64,000 bases of DNA. Source: Allobosea robiniae. Its GTDB lineage: Bacteria; Pseudomonadota; Alphaproteobacteria; Rhizobiales; Beijerinckiaceae. The stretch is taken from assembly GCF_900102525.1 (NCBI RefSeq), contig NZ_FNBZ01000008.1, positions 124,001 to 188,000 on the forward strand, read 5' to 3'. Positions 46,961 to 56,680 of this stretch are shown piece by piece. The position numbers and the translations under genes were made by a program. Under the pieces are notes generated by a model. It saw nothing but the letters and a program-made list of their open reading frames with translations. It did not search any database and was not told where the DNA came from. Each line of letters starts with the position of its first letter. Position 1 is the stretch's first letter.

Positions 46961-47632
46961 TTAGGCGTTATCTGGCGCGTCCTGTCGGGATAACCGCAGC
47001 GAGCGCCAGATCGCCCAGGTCGCCTGGAAGCAGATGCCGGCGACGACGACATCGAACAGATATTCCGGCCAGCGCACCGGCGCGACGCGGGCGCCGAGCC
47101 CGACCAGCGCGAATCCGGTCGTCGAGATCGTGTCGTTGCGGCTCGACAGCCAGGTCGCCTTGATCACCGGGTTCTGCTCGCGCCGGAAGCGCCAGAGCGC
47201 GGCAACGACGAGGAAGGCGATGACGATGGCGCTCGCGGCGGCTAAGCCGAGCGTCCAGACCTCGATCGGCCGCGGCCGGACGATCTTGTCCCAGAGATCG
47301 TAGAGCGTGTGCAGCCCGGCGACCGCCATGACCGCCCCGATAGCAACAGCCGCGAGCCGCTCGATCCGCGCATCGCGGCCGAAGACGATCGCGGCGATGC
47401 CATAGAGCGCGACGTCATAGACCCAGTCGACGCCGTCCTTGAAGAGCTGGGCATTGCCGATGGCGAGCGCCCAGACGACGGTCGCCACCGCCTGGATCAG
47501 GATGCCGAGCGCAATGGCCCAGATGGTGAGCGTATAGGCGCGGGCGACGGCGGCGCTCGGTGCCGAGCCCGCCGCAACATCATCATGGTCGACCTCGTCC
47601 CGACCACCCACGTCCTGCACCCCTAAGCCCAT
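46961..47632 (-). CDS. Predicted cation-transporter-like membrane protein
   Basis: A 223-residue protein with about six hydrophobic segments. The order of helices and FKDGVDWVYDVALYGIAAI resemble the membrane domain of cation diffusion facilitator proteins, but it lacks the paired HxxxD metal sites of active members and the C-terminal cytoplasmic domain. The role is unknown. The ATG at 47632 follows AGGGG; the frame's earlier starts fall inside an intergenic palindromic repeat. Confidence 0.65.
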   Translation of the reverse strand: MGLGVQDVGGRDEVDHDDVAAGSAPSAAVARAYTLTIWAIALGILIQAVATVVWALAIGNAQLFKDGVDWVYDVALYGIAAIVFGRDARIERLAAVAIGAVMAVAGLHTLYDLWDKIVRPRPIEVWTLGLAAASAIVIAFLVVAALWRFRREQNPVIKATWLSSRNDTISTTGFALVGLGARVAPVRWPEYLFDVVVAGICFQATWAIWRSLRLSRQDAPDNA

Positions 47633-47642
47633 CCTCACCCCT

Positions 47643-47755
47643 GTCATCCCGGACAAGCCGCATCAGCGGCGCCGATCCGGGATCCATGCCGGAACAGAAA
47701 TCGGCAAGGTTCAGGCATGGATCCCGGGTCTACGCTGCGCTGCGCCCGGGATGAC
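47643..47755. repeat. Nested intergenic palindromes
   Basis: GTCATCCC (47643-47650) pairs with GGGATGAC (47748-47755), enclosing a perfect 14-base pair CCGGGATCCATGCC (47677-47690) and GGCATGGATCCCGG (47714-47727). It lies just upstream of the membrane protein and downstream of the SDR gene. It is probably another REP-like family member. Confidence 0.7.
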
Positions 47756-47789
47756 TGGCAAGGGAGAAGGCTAACGAAGGGCGTGCTCG

Positions 47790-48551
47790 TCACCCCCGCC
47801 CGACAAGCGGAGCCTTTGTCGCCATCACCGTGACGAACAGGACGTTCGCCTCCAGCGGCAGGCCGGCCATGTGCAGCACGGTCGTAGCGACATGGTCGAC
47901 ATCCATCACCGGCTCGACCTTCACCGAGCCGTCCGCCTGAGGCACGCCGGTCGTCATCTTCTTCGCCATCTCGGTCAGCGCATTGCCGATATCGACCTGG
48001 CCGACGGCGATGTCGTATTTGCGCCCGTCGAGCGCGGCGGTCTTGGTCAGGCCCGAGATCGCATGCTTCGTCGCGGTATAGGCGACGGAGTTCGGCCGCG
48101 GCGCATGGGCCGAGATCGAGCCGTTATTGATGATGCGCCCGCCGCGCGGTTCCTGGTCCTTCATCGCCCTGAAGGCGGCTTGGGTGCAGAGGAACGGCCC
48201 GGTCAGGTTGGTGTCGACGACCTTCTGCCAGTCCTCCAGCGAAAGGTCCTCCAGCAGCACGCCGCCCGGCGCATTGACGCCGGCATTGTTGAAGAGAACG
48301 TCGATGCGGCCGAAAGCGGCCTTGGTCCTGGCGAACAGGTTCTCGACCGAGGCCTTGTCGGTGACATCGGTCGGCACCGCGAGCGCGCGGCCCTTGTCGG
48401 CGCCGGAGAGCGCGATCGTCTCCTCCAGCGCATCGGCGCGGCGGCCGGCCAGCACGGTGCGGTAGCCGCCCTTCAGGAAGGCGATGGCGACCGAGCGCCC
48501 CACGCCCGAGCCGGCGCCGGTGATGATCGCGACCTTGTTATGCCCAGACAT
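47790..48551 (-). CDS. SDR-family oxidoreductase
   Basis: A 253-residue short-chain dehydrogenase. [12 protein letters not shown] (around residues 11-22), NNAG (around 89), and YTATK with an upstream catalytic serine in NNGSISAHA mark an NAD(P)-binding enzyme of the classical group. The substrate is not evident. The frame is complete and has no operon partner close by; about 220 bases separate it from the HxlR regulator. Confidence 0.87.
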   Translation of the reverse strand: MSGHNKVAIITGAGSGVGRSVAIAFLKGGYRTVLAGRRADALEETIALSGADKGRALAVPTDVTDKASVENLFARTKAAFGRIDVLFNNAGVNAPGGVLLEDLSLEDWQKVVDTNLTGPFLCTQAAFRAMKDQEPRGGRIINNGSISAHAPRPNSVAYTATKHAISGLTKTAALDGRKYDIAVGQVDIGNALTEMAKKMTTGVPQADGSVKVEPVMDVDHVATTVLHMAGLPLEANVLFVTVMATKAPLVGRG

Positions 48552-48772
48552 GCGTTTCCCCGTGTTTCCCTAGGCCTAAATCGTTTGAGATGGCATCCGA
48601 CCATAACGGGCGAAACCGCCCAGGGGAACCGTGAGGCGGCCGTCATTTCATGCGCTTTCCGCCCGCCGGCCCTGCCCTATCGGTGTAGTCGGGGGGGCGA
48701 CGCGATGACCAGCCTGAACCGTCGCCTTGGCTTGCGGCCAGCGACATGGACGGAGCGAGGCGGGTCAGGCGT

Positions 48773-49225
48773 TCAATCCGGCTCGGGCACTTTCAGGATG
48801 ACCGCCTGATCGGGACCGATCGCGCGGCCGTCTTCGGTGCGAACATCCAGGCGCACCGACAGGCCGGTCTCGCGCTCGACGAGTCGCGAGCGCTCCTCCT
48901 CCGGCGCGAAAAGATGGCGCTCGCCGAATTGTCGCAGCGCGACCATCACGGGGAAGAGGTCCTTGCCCACCGTCGTCAAGCGATATTCCAGGCGCGCATT
49001 GCCGTCACCGATGGGAACGGCTTCGAGAATGCCGCTTTGGACGAGCGTCTTCAGCCGGTCGGTCAGGATGTTCTTGGCGATCCCGAGACTCTTCTGGAAT
49101 TCACCGAAGCGGGTCATTCCGTCGAAGGCATCGCGGACGATCAAGAGCGACCACCAGTCCCCGATCACGTCGAGAGACCGCGCGCTCGGACAATAATCCC
49201 CCTTGAGGCTCTTGCGGGCGACCAT
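48773..49225 (-). CDS. HxlR-family transcriptional regulator
   Basis: A 150-residue winged-helix regulator. CPSARSLDVIGDWWSLLIVR (around residues 12-31) and RFGEFQKSLGIAKNILTDRL (around 39-58) are the family hallmarks, with the single N-terminal cysteine that senses electrophiles or redox changes in some members. It is divergent from an MFS exporter gene, and repeated ATAAAACCAA elements lie between them. It probably represses that gene and itself. Confidence 0.9.
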   Translation of the reverse strand: MVARKSLKGDYCPSARSLDVIGDWWSLLIVRDAFDGMTRFGEFQKSLGIAKNILTDRLKTLVQSGILEAVPIGDGNARLEYRLTTVGKDLFPVMVALRQFGERHLFAPEEERSRLVERETGLSVRLDVRTEDGRAIGPDQAVILKVPEPD

Positions 49226-49272
49226 CAGCGCAGCCTTTCCCCGCTTCGTGCCGGCAGCGGCATTTTCGGTTG

Positions 49273-49324
49273 CATGATAAAACCAATATCGTTACAGCTC
49301 GTGTCGGTTTCATTATAAAACCAA
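49273..49324. promoter_or_regulatory. Repeated elements in the HxlR-MFS divergent region
   Basis: CATGATAAAACCAA (49273-49286) and CATTATAAAACCAA (49311-49324) are direct repeats differing at one base, 38 bases apart; the second forms an imperfect palindrome with GGTTT before it. They probably are binding sites for the HxlR regulator. Confidence 0.55.
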
Positions 49325-49341
49325 ACCACCCGGAGTCTCCA

Positions 49342-50634
49342 ATGAAATTGGATCAGGACGCGGCGCCATCGGCGCCCGCGAAGGAGGACGCACGTCCGCA
49401 AAAGCCGGCGGCTATGGCCTCGCCGGCAGGGACCGCCCCGCCCGCTCCCCTGAATGGCCGGACCATCCTGCTCTTCGCCGTCGCCAGCGGACTGGCGGTG
49501 GCGAACGCTTATTTCGCCCATCCCCTGCTCGACGTGATGGCCGACGATCTCGGCCTGTCGCGGACCATAGCCGGGCTGATCGTCGGCGCGACACAACTCG
49601 GCTACGGCCTCGGCCTGTTCCTCCTCGTCCCGCTGGGCGATCTGCTCGATCGCCGCAAGCTCATTCTCGGGCAGTCCCTGCTCTCCGTGCTTGCGCTCGC
49701 CAGCGTCGGCGTTTCGCAATCGGCCGCGATGCTGCTCGGCGCGATGGCTGCGGTCGGGCTGCTGGCCGTGGTGACACAGGCGCTCGTCGCCTATGCCGCG
49801 AGCCTGGCGCACCCGTCCGAGCGGGGCCACGTCGTCGGCATCGTCACGAGCGGAATCGTCGTCGGCATCCTGCTCGCGCGGACCATCGCAGGCGCCCTGA
49901 CCGACCTTTCCGGCTGGCGAACCGTCTATTTCGCTTCCGCGGTGCTGACGCTGACGATCACGATCCTGCTCTGGCGCATGCTGCCGCGACAGGAGCGCGT
50001 TACCGGCAGTCTCTCCTATGGCCGCCTCATCGCCTCGCTGGTCACCCTGATCGTCGAGGAGCCCGTCCTGCGCATTCGCGGGATCATCGCCATGCTAATC
50101 TTCGCGAACATCACGACGCTGCTCGCTCCGCTCGTCCTGCCGCTGAGCGCCCCGCCCTTCTCCCTTTCGCATACGCAGATCGGCCTGTTCGGACTGGCCG
50201 GCGTGGCAGGCGCGCTGGGCGCCACCCGCGCCGGACGATGGACCGACCGGGGCCGTGGCCAGCGCACCACGGGAATCGCATTGGGATTGATGCTGCTGTC
50301 CTGGCTGCTGATCGCCCAGTTGCACAGCTCGATCCTCTGGCTGATCGCCGGGGTGCTGATCATCGATTTCGGGCTTCAGGCCGTCCATGTCACCAATCAG
50401 GCAATGATCTACCGGGTCCGGCCCGAGGCGCAGAACCGCCTGACGGCAGCCTACATGGTCTTCTATTCCATCGGGAGCGCCGCCGGCTCGTCGGTCTCGA
50501 CCGTCGTCTACGCCCATGCGGGCTGGACCGGAGTCTGCGTAATGGGCGCCGCGATCAGCCTGGCCACGCTGCTGTTCTGGATCGCGACGCGAAGGGCGAC
50601 GCCAGCCGCGGCCACGATGCCACTGCACATTTGA
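49342..50634 (+). CDS. MFS transporter, probable drug or metabolite exporter
   Basis: A 430-residue protein with about 12 membrane helices after a Pro/Ala-rich cytoplasmic N terminus. VPLGDLLDRRKLILG (around residues 118-132) is the cytoplasmic loop motif of the superfamily. It resembles the group of MFS exporters often paired with HxlR- or MarR-type repressors. The substrate is unknown. The ATG at 49342 follows CGGAG. It is divergent from the HxlR gene. Confidence 0.87.
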   Translation: MKLDQDAAPSAPAKEDARPQKPAAMASPAGTAPPAPLNGRTILLFAVASGLAVANAYFAHPLLDVMADDLGLSRTIAGLIVGATQLGYGLGLFLLVPLGDLLDRRKLILGQSLLSVLALASVGVSQSAAMLLGAMAAVGLLAVVTQALVAYAASLAHPSERGHVVGIVTSGIVVGILLARTIAGALTDLSGWRTVYFASAVLTLTITILLWRMLPRQERVTGSLSYGRLIASLVTLIVEEPVLRIRGIIAMLIFANITTLLAPLVLPLSAPPFSLSHTQIGLFGLAGVAGALGATRAGRWTDRGRGQRTTGIALGLMLLSWLLIAQLHSSILWLIAGVLIIDFGLQAVHVTNQAMIYRVRPEAQNRLTAAYMVFYSIGSAAGSSVSTVVYAHAGWTGVCVMGAAISLATLLFWIATRRATPAAATMPLHI

Positions 50635-50722
50635 GAGCCGACAGGGTCATCGGGAAGCGGCACATATCCGATATCGACAGGCACAGCCGATGATGCCCTG
50701 ATAGCGCAGAACGCCACAGAGG

Positions 50723-51205
50723 ATGCTCGCCTTGCTTCGCCCCCTGCTGATCCTGCTCGCCTTGTTCGCAGCCGTCCCGGTGCTCCGCGCCGAGGAGCCT
50801 GCCGTCGCGCTCACCGGCATCGGCTCCGCGCCGATCCAGCTGACACCGCAATCGCTCGCGGCCCTGCCCGTCGCCGAACGCGAGGTGGCTTTCGAGACGT
50901 CGAAAGGGCCGGCGACGCGACGCTACAAGGGCGTGCTGCTCTGGGACGTCCTGCAGGCCAACAAGGCGCTCGATGGCCTCAAGCCGGCAGAGCAATTGAA
51001 GAAGACCTTCCTCGTCAGCGCCAGGGACGGCTACCAGATCGCCTTCTCGGTCGGCGAGATCCATCCCGATTTCGGCAACCTGCCCCTGCTTCTCGTCTCG
51101 GCGGTGGACGGCAAGGCGCTCGACGGCGGCTGGCGCCTCGTGGCACCCGGCGACAAGCGCGGAGCGCGAGCCGTTTACGAGGTCGTGAAGATCGAATTGC
51201 GCTGA
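50723..51205 (+). CDS. Secreted molybdopterin-binding-domain-like protein
   Basis: A 160-residue protein with a signal peptide (LLRPLLILLALFAAVPVLRA, cleavage near residue 23). The body resembles the small oxidoreductase molybdopterin-binding domain of sulfite-oxidase-type proteins: YKGVLLWDVLQ, DGYQIAFSVGEI and WRLVAPGDKRGARAVYEV. Such short stand-alone versions lack the cofactor-binding cysteine and have no proven activity. The ATG at 50723 is directly after GAGG, which is too close; a TTG three codons later is better spaced. It is monocistronic. Confidence 0.7.
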   Translation: MLALLRPLLILLALFAAVPVLRAEEPAVALTGIGSAPIQLTPQSLAALPVAEREVAFETSKGPATRRYKGVLLWDVLQANKALDGLKPAEQLKKTFLVSARDGYQIAFSVGEIHPDFGNLPLLLVSAVDGKALDGGWRLVAPGDKRGARAVYEVVKIELR

Positions 51206-51451
51206 GAGCGGACGCGCGGGGGGCGTTTCAAACCACGCGCCTGTCGGGGCGGCAGCGCCTGCAATGTCTCTGTCATGACGATCTGCTAACGGACTGCGGC
51301 CCCGCTTTCAGATCATACTGAACAAGATGTTAGCAGCGTATGACGGCGGTTAACGTCATTGTGGACTTGGCGCATCGATAGCTTGGAATGAAAAAGGACA
51401 GATGTTATCCCCGCTGTCGAATATGCGTATGCCTAGGGATTGGTGCATTCC

Positions 51452-51988
51452 ATGAAAAGCGCCGTCGTTGTCGTTGCAAGCGTATTTGTTCTGGAGCTTT
51501 TCGCTCTGCGGCCCGCTTATGCCGGCTTTCTTGACTTTCTGCTTGGCCCGCCGCCTCGCACCGAAACGCCCTATGTCTCGACGCCGCTGGAGATGACGAT
51601 CCGCGCCAAGCGGCGATCGGCCAAGGCGCCGAAGAAGGTGCAGGTCGAGCGACCGCCCGTCCTGGTCACGCCGATGGACCCGGTGAAGGACCCCAACTGG
51701 TTCTTGAGCGACCCGACCCTTCGCAAGGGGGATGTCGTGGTGCTGCCGGGCAAGATCGTCGTCTTCAACGGCAACAGGGGCGAGCGACGCCGGTCCGACT
51801 TCGAGGACCTTCTGAGAACGCGCCTCGTCTCGCTGAAGGAGCGCAGCCGTATCCGGGCGTTCACCGACTATTTCAACGGTGCGGTCAGGGCATTCAAGGC
51901 CGGAGCGGCGACGGCCCTGCAGGTCGAGCGTCCCGCCCGACAGACCGCGCCGGGCGAAGTTCGCATCGTGTCGACGGTGAAGAACTAG
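51452..51988 (+). CDS. Uncharacterised secreted protein
   Basis: A 178-residue protein with a clear Sec signal peptide, beginning MKSAVVVVASVFVLELFALR and cleaved near PAYA (residue 23). The mature part has a basic stretch RAKRRSAKAPKKVQVERPP and then FLSDPTLRKGDVVVLPGKIVVF. I do not recognise a domain. The start lacks a good ribosome-binding site. The 246 bases before it contain only short repeats and look like a promoter region. It is convergent with mccB. Confidence 0.7.
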   Translation: MKSAVVVVASVFVLELFALRPAYAGFLDFLLGPPPRTETPYVSTPLEMTIRAKRRSAKAPKKVQVERPPVLVTPMDPVKDPNWFLSDPTLRKGDVVVLPGKIVVFNGNRGERRRSDFEDLLRTRLVSLKERSRIRAFTDYFNGAVRAFKAGAATALQVERPARQTAPGEVRIVSTVKN

Positions 51989-52028
51989 GGGACAAGGCGC
52001 GGGTTACACCTGCCTCATCCGAGCCCGA

Positions 52029-53636
52029 TTACATCCGGAACACGCCGAACTTGGTCTCGGGCACCTCGGCGTTCAGCGTCGCGGAGAAGGCCAGCGCCAG
52101 CACGCGCCGCGTCTCCGAGGGCAGGATGATGCCGTCGTCCCAGAGCCGCGCGGTCGCGAAATAGGGCGAGCCTTCCTCTTCATAGCGATTGCGGATCGGC
52201 GCCTTGAATGCCTCCTCCTCGGCAGGAGGCCAGCTCTTGCCCTCGGCCTCGATATTGTCGCGACGCACGGTCGCGAGCACGCTCGCGGCCTGCTCGCCGC
52301 CCATCACCGAGATCCGCGAATTCGGCCAGGTGAACAGGAAGCGCGGCGAATAGGCCCGGCCGCACATGCCGTAATTGCCGGCGCCGAAGGAGCCGCCGAC
52401 CAGCACCGTGATCTTTGGCACCCGCGCCGAAGCCACCGCCGTGACCAGCTTGGCGCCGTCCTTGGCGATGCCGCGCGTCTCGACATCGCGGCCGACCATG
52501 AAGCCGGTGATGTTCTGCAGGAAGAGCAGCGGGATACGCCGCTGGCAGCAGAGCTCGATGAAATGCGCGCCCTTGACCGCGCTCTCCGAGAACAGGATGC
52601 CGTTATTGGCGATGATGCCGACCGGGATGCCGTGGATGCGGGCGAAGCCGGTCACCAAGGTCGTGCCGTAGAGCTTCTTGAACTCGTCGAATTCCGAGCC
52701 GTCGACCAGCCGCGCGATCACCTCGCGGATGTCGTATTGCTTCTTCAGGTCGGTCGGCACGACGGCTTCGAGCTCGGCGGGATCGTAGAGCGGCTCGACC
52801 GGCTCAGCGATGTCGATATCCGGGCGCTTCACGCTGTTGAGGTTGCCGGCGATGCGCCGGGCGATGGCGAGCGCATGGGTATCGTCGCCGGCATAATGGT
52901 CGGCGACGCCCGAAAGGCGCGCATGGACATCGGCGCCGCCGAGATCCTCGGCCGAGACGACCTCGCCGGTCGCGGCCTTCACCAGCGGCGGACCGCCGAG
53001 GAAGATCGTGCCCTGCTTCCGGACGATCACCGTCTCGTCCGACATCGCCGGCACATAGGCGCCGCCAGCGGTGCAGGAGCCCATCACCACCGCGACCTGC
53101 GGGATGCCTTCGGCCGAGAGCGTCGCCTGGTTGTAGAAGATGCGGCCGAAATGCTCGCGGTCAGGAAAGACCTCGGTCTGGTGCGGCAGGTTCGCGCCGC
53201 CGGAATCGACGAGATAGATGCAGGGCAAGCGATTCTCGCGCGCGATCTCCTGCGCCCGCAGATGCTTCTTCACCGTCATCGGGTAATAGGTGCCGCCTTT
53301 GATCGTCGCATCATTGCAGACGATCATGCATTCGCGCCCGGCGACGCGGCCGATGCCGGCGATCATGCCTGCGGCATGGACATCGCCCTCATACATGCCG
53401 AAAGCGGCGAGCGAGCCGATCTCGAGGAAGGCCGAGCCCGGATCGGTCAGGCGCAGCACGCGCTCGCGGGGCAAAAGCTTGCCGCGCGCCGTGTGGCGCT
53501 CGCGGGACTTGGCATTGCCGCCGAGCGCGGCGGTGGCGCGATGCTGCTGGAGCTCGTCGCGCAATCCGGCCCATGCTTCGGCATTGGCGCGCGTCTCGGC
53601 CGAATTCAGATCGACCTTGCTCTCGATGACAGGCAC
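52029..53636 (-). CDS. mccB: Methylcrotonyl-CoA carboxylase carboxyltransferase subunit
   Basis: The beta subunit moves the carboxyl group from biotin to 3-methylcrotonyl-CoA in leucine breakdown. The 535-residue protein has carboxyltransferase motifs [37 protein letters not shown] and [20 protein letters not shown], which are characteristic of MCC and geranyl-CoA carboxylases. The start is a GTG at 53636 because AGGAG sits seven bases upstream. It is separated from mccA by about 5.4 kb. Confidence 0.92.
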   Translation of the reverse strand: MPVIESKVDLNSAETRANAEAWAGLRDELQQHRATAALGGNAKSRERHTARGKLLPRERVLRLTDPGSAFLEIGSLAAFGMYEGDVHAAGMIAGIGRVAGRECMIVCNDATIKGGTYYPMTVKKHLRAQEIARENRLPCIYLVDSGGANLPHQTEVFPDREHFGRIFYNQATLSAEGIPQVAVVMGSCTAGGAYVPAMSDETVIVRKQGTIFLGGPPLVKAATGEVVSAEDLGGADVHARLSGVADHYAGDDTHALAIARRIAGNLNSVKRPDIDIAEPVEPLYDPAELEAVVPTDLKKQYDIREVIARLVDGSEFDEFKKLYGTTLVTGFARIHGIPVGIIANNGILFSESAVKGAHFIELCCQRRIPLLFLQNITGFMVGRDVETRGIAKDGAKLVTAVASARVPKITVLVGGSFGAGNYGMCGRAYSPRFLFTWPNSRISVMGGEQAASVLATVRRDNIEAEGKSWPPAEEEAFKAPIRNRYEEEGSPYFATARLWDDGIILPSETRRVLALAFSATLNAEVPETKFGVFRM

Positions 53637-53748
53637 GGGCGCGCTCCTCGGTAACAATCTCTGCCGAGGTTATGGCGCGCCGCGTCGAAAACGCCAACCG
53701 GCGCGGACGCACGGACGCGGCCGTGCAAATCCGCGCCGCTGGACGGGC

Positions 53749-53949
53749 TCATTCGCTCATCTTGTTGATCGATCCGGTCACCGACGGCGCCGCGACCGCG
53801 CCGATTGCGCCGCCGGCAATGGCTCCGATCGGCCCGCCGACGAGCGCGCCGGCGCCCGCGCCGGCCGCAGCACCGGCGATGCGCTGGTCCGTCGTATTGC
53901 AGGCCGCGAGCAGCACGGCGAGGCTCCCCGCCAGAAAAACGCTTCGCAT
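53749..53949 (-). CDS. Small lipoprotein with glycine-zipper segment
   Basis: A 66-residue protein with a short signal ending at a lipobox LAAC (cysteine about residue 17), followed by a hydrophobic Gly/Ala stretch (RIAGAAAGAGAGALVGGPIG) of the glycine-zipper kind. These small lipoproteins are common in the outer membranes of alphaproteobacteria; the role is unknown. The ATG at 53949 follows GGGGA; starts at 53955 and 53961 are also possible. Confidence 0.7.
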   Translation of the reverse strand: MRSVFLAGSLAVLLAACNTTDQRIAGAAAGAGAGALVGGPIGAIAGGAIGAVAAPSVTGSINKMSE

Positions 53950-54014
53950 TGTCATCCCCATCTTCGCCCCGGCCCGGGTCGAAGATGGCGGCGGCATGGC
54001 TAACGGATGGTAAA

Positions 54015-54719
54015 TCAGGCCTGAACGGTTGGCCCGAACACCCGCTCGAACGCCTCGCGCAGCACCGAATCGACCTCCGGCATCGTCACCGGCAGGCCCA
54101 GATCAACCAGCGAGGTCACGCCGTACTGGCTGACGCCGCAGGGCACGATGCCGTCGAAATGCGGCAGCTCCGGCTCGACATTCAGCGAGATGCCGTGAAA
54201 CGAAACCCAGCGCCGCACGCGGATACCGATGGCCGCGATCTTGTCCTCGGTGTCGACACCCTTGTTCGGCCGGCGCACCCAGACGCCGACGCGGTCCTCG
54301 CGCCGCTCGCCGCGAATATTGAAATCGTCGAGCGCGCCGATCAGCCAGCTCTCCAGCGCGGCGACGAAACGGCGCAGGTCGGGCTGGCGCCGCTTGAGGT
54401 CGAGCATGACATAGGCCACGCGCTGGCCGGGGCCGTGATAGGTGAACTGCCCGCCCCGCCCCGAACGGAACACCGGGAAGCGCTCCGGCGCGATCAGGTC
54501 CTCGTCGCGGGCCGAGGTGCCTGCCGTATAGAGCGGCGGATGCTCGACCAGCCAGACGCGCTCGCGCGCCAGCCCGTCCGCGATCAGCCCGGCACGAGCC
54601 TCCATTTCGGCGACGGCGTCGTCATAGCCGACGAGCCCCTCGGCTATGACCCATTCGACCGGCTCGGACACCCCTTCCGGCAGGAAGGAAACGGCCAGCT
54701 CCTCACGCATCTTCACCAT
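54015..54719 (-). CDS. lipB: Octanoyl-[acyl-carrier-protein]:protein N-octanoyltransferase
   Basis: LipB moves octanoate from acyl carrier protein to the lipoyl domains of 2-oxoacid dehydrogenases, the first step of endogenous lipoate synthesis. The 234-residue protein has the motif [12 protein letters not shown] (around residues 88-99), the conserved lysine in [10 protein letters not shown], and the catalytic cysteine in [12 protein letters not shown]. No lipA is nearby. Confidence 0.94.
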   Translation of the reverse strand: MVKMREELAVSFLPEGVSEPVEWVIAEGLVGYDDAVAEMEARAGLIADGLARERVWLVEHPPLYTAGTSARDEDLIAPERFPVFRSGRGGQFTYHGPGQRVAYVMLDLKRRQPDLRRFVAALESWLIGALDDFNIRGERREDRVGVWVRRPNKGVDTEDKIAAIGIRVRRWVSFHGISLNVEPELPHFDGIVPCGVSQYGVTSLVDLGLPVTMPEVDSVLREAFERVFGPTVQA

Positions 54720-54858
54720 GGCTTAACCATGTTCCGTCCAAAGTTTCCGGGCCGGCGACATCATCCGGCGCGACCCTCGAACCGCCTCTTGCGCCGAAAA
54801 CCGGCAGGCAGGCAAGTTTCGCTGGTCGAATTCTGAAGTAGGGTTCCGGAGGCAGGAC

Positions 54859-55128
54859 TTGAAAGCCGATCTCGATCTCGTCCCGGTGGAACTCACGGTG
54901 GTGCTCGGCCAGACCGAAATGCCGATCTACAAGCTGCTGCGCCTCGGCCGCGGCGCCATCATCGAATTGAACACCAGCGAGACCGACGAGGTTCAGATTC
55001 TCGCCAACAACCACCCCTTCGCCAAGGGAATCGTCGTGGTCAGCGGCGCGCGGATTTCCGTCGAGATCACCCAGATGCTGAAACGACCGACGATCTACAC
55101 CCTGCAGGCCGTCGCCGAGGCCGCCTGA
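54859..55128 (+). CDS. FliN-like SpoA-domain protein, orphan
   Basis: An 89-residue protein formed by a SpoA (surface presentation of antigens) domain, as in the C-terminal part of the flagellar switch proteins FliM and FliN: VPVELTVVLGQTEMPIYKLL and FAKGIVVVSGARISVEIT. No other flagellar gene is in the window. The start is a TTG at 54859 with GGAGG seven bases before it. It could be an extra switch component or a protein with another job; the sequence does not decide. Confidence 0.8.
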   Translation: MKADLDLVPVELTVVLGQTEMPIYKLLRLGRGAIIELNTSETDEVQILANNHPFAKGIVVVSGARISVEITQMLKRPTIYTLQAVAEAA

Positions 55129-55253
55129 TCCGGCCGATCGGGGGAAAAATCGCGCTTCTGCGTTTTTCCGCGATGACACCCTTGTGGCAGCGGATTCGAT
55201 TTGCTAGATCGGCGCCGCTCCCTGGTTGCACCGCCCGCAACCGGAACCGAGCT

Positions 55254-55338
55254 GCGGTCGTGGCGGAATTGGTAGACGCACTACCTTGAGGTGGTAGCGG
55301 GGAGACCCGTGGAGGTTCGAGTCCTCTCGACCGCACCA
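55254..55338 (+). tRNA. tRNA-Leu (anticodon GAG)
   Basis: An 85-base tRNA with CCA encoded. The acceptor stem is GCGGTCG/CGACCGC, the anticodon stem CTACC/GGTAG encloses the loop TTGAGGT, giving anticodon GAG at 55288-55290, and a long variable arm typical of leucine tRNAs is present. A strong terminator follows. Confidence 0.95.
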
Positions 55339-55357
55339 AATTCGGATGAAAGTCCAA

Positions 55358-55386
55358 CGAAAGGCGACCCAGCGGGTCGCCTTTCG
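55358..55386 (+). terminator. Terminator after tRNA-Leu
   Basis: A perfect 13-bp stem (55358-55370 with 55374-55386) with an AGC loop, followed by TGTTT. Confidence 0.85.
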
Positions 55387-55557
55387 TGTTTCCGGTCGAT
55401 GCCAATCGCCTGCACCCGAATCTTCGAGTTCTGCGACAATCGCGATTCGCCGTGTTCACAGCGGCCCGACGCACCCCTGCCCCCGATTTGGCTGACAGAT
55501 GGCAAAACTTTGGTAACGTAAACCGGCCATCAAGCATTCCAAGCAATTCTCCGGGAT

Positions 55558-56559
55558 ATGAACGCCCGCCGCATGCCCAGCTTCCGTGCCCTGCCCCTTC
55601 TGGCTGCCGCCGCTTTTGCGGCCCTTGGCGGCTGCGTCGCGCTCGACAGTTATCCGTCGAAGGGCGACGCCCGGCCGCATCCCGGTGTCGCGGCCGCGCA
55701 TAAATACCCGGTCCACGGCATCGACATCTCGCGCTGGCAGGGCGAGATCGACTGGAGCGCCGTCAAGGCGGCCGGCACCCGCTTCGTCTACATGAAGGCG
55801 ACCGAGGGCGGCGACCATGTCGATCCGAACTTTCGGCGCAACTGGGAAGGCGCGCGCCGCGCCGGCGTTCCGCGCGGTGCCTACCACTTCGTCTTCTGGT
55901 GCCGCCCGGCCCATGAGCAGGCGGTCTGGTTCAAGCAGCAGATCCCGAACGATCCCGACGCCCTGCCGCCGGTGCTCGATGTCGAATGGAACGGCCATTC
56001 GCGCACCTGCCCGCAGAAGATCGACCGCGAGCTTGCCCGCGAGAAGATCCAGCTGATGCTGACCGAGCTCGAGCAACTCACCGGCAAGAAGCCGGTGATC
56101 TATACCGACATCACCTTCCACCGCGAGGTGCTGGAGGGGCAGTTCAACAACTACCCCTACTGGATCCGCTCGACCGCGGCGCTGCCGGAAGCCCGCTACA
56201 GCAACCGCCCCTGGGCCTTCTGGCAGTTCACCACCACCGGCCGCGTGCCGGGCATCAAGGGCGATGTCGACCGCAACGCCTTCTTCGGCAGCGAAAGCCA
56301 GTTCGCCGGCTGGCTGCGCGGCGAATACGACATCGGCACGCGCCGCTGGAACCGTCGCGAGGAGCCGGCACCGGCGCCGCAACCTGCTCCCGCGCCTCAG
56401 CCAGCGCCGATCCCGGCCGTTCCCAGCCCGGATTTCGGGCCGGAGCCGCTGGCGCCGCAGCAGGACGTGCCGATGGCGCGCGTTCCCGGCAGCGTGCCCG
56501 CGGTCACCTCTGCCCTGCGCGCCGTCGACAACCAGGTCGAGCCCGTCGTCATCGACTGA
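55558..56559 (+). CDS. GH25-family lysozyme-like lipoprotein
   Basis: A 333-residue cell-wall hydrolase of glycoside hydrolase family 25. The signal peptide ends at a lipobox LGGC (cysteine about residue 26), so it is probably anchored in the envelope. The catalytic domain has GIDISRWQGEIDWSAVK (around residues 54-70), KATEGGDHVDPNF, and VLDVEWNG with the DxE acidic pair. A Pro/Ala-rich tail follows. A paralogue with 60-70 per cent visible similarity is encoded directly downstream. The ATG at 55558 lacks a strong ribosome-binding site; another start at 55573 is possible. Confidence 0.88.
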   Translation: MNARRMPSFRALPLLAAAAFAALGGCVALDSYPSKGDARPHPGVAAAHKYPVHGIDISRWQGEIDWSAVKAAGTRFVYMKATEGGDHVDPNFRRNWEGARRAGVPRGAYHFVFWCRPAHEQAVWFKQQIPNDPDALPPVLDVEWNGHSRTCPQKIDRELAREKIQLMLTELEQLTGKKPVIYTDITFHREVLEGQFNNYPYWIRSTAALPEARYSNRPWAFWQFTTTGRVPGIKGDVDRNAFFGSESQFAGWLRGEYDIGTRRWNRREEPAPAPQPAPAPQPAPIPAVPSPDFGPEPLAPQQDVPMARVPGSVPAVTSALRAVDNQVEPVVID

Positions 56560-56680
56560 GCCGACGGGCCTGAATCCGGCCGGTTAACCAAAGCTGAAAT
56601 TGATTCTTAGACTGCGCCGCAATTCTAACCGGCGCTTAACCACGCTCCTCGCATCTGGACCTGTGATGCAGGAGAAACAC

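Noticed and set aside
46826..46993. 55-codon plus-strand open frame with GGAGAG upstream
   Set aside because: It overlaps the end of a convergent gene, has no similarity I recognise and a composition that could arise by chance; kept only as a note in the intergenic entry.
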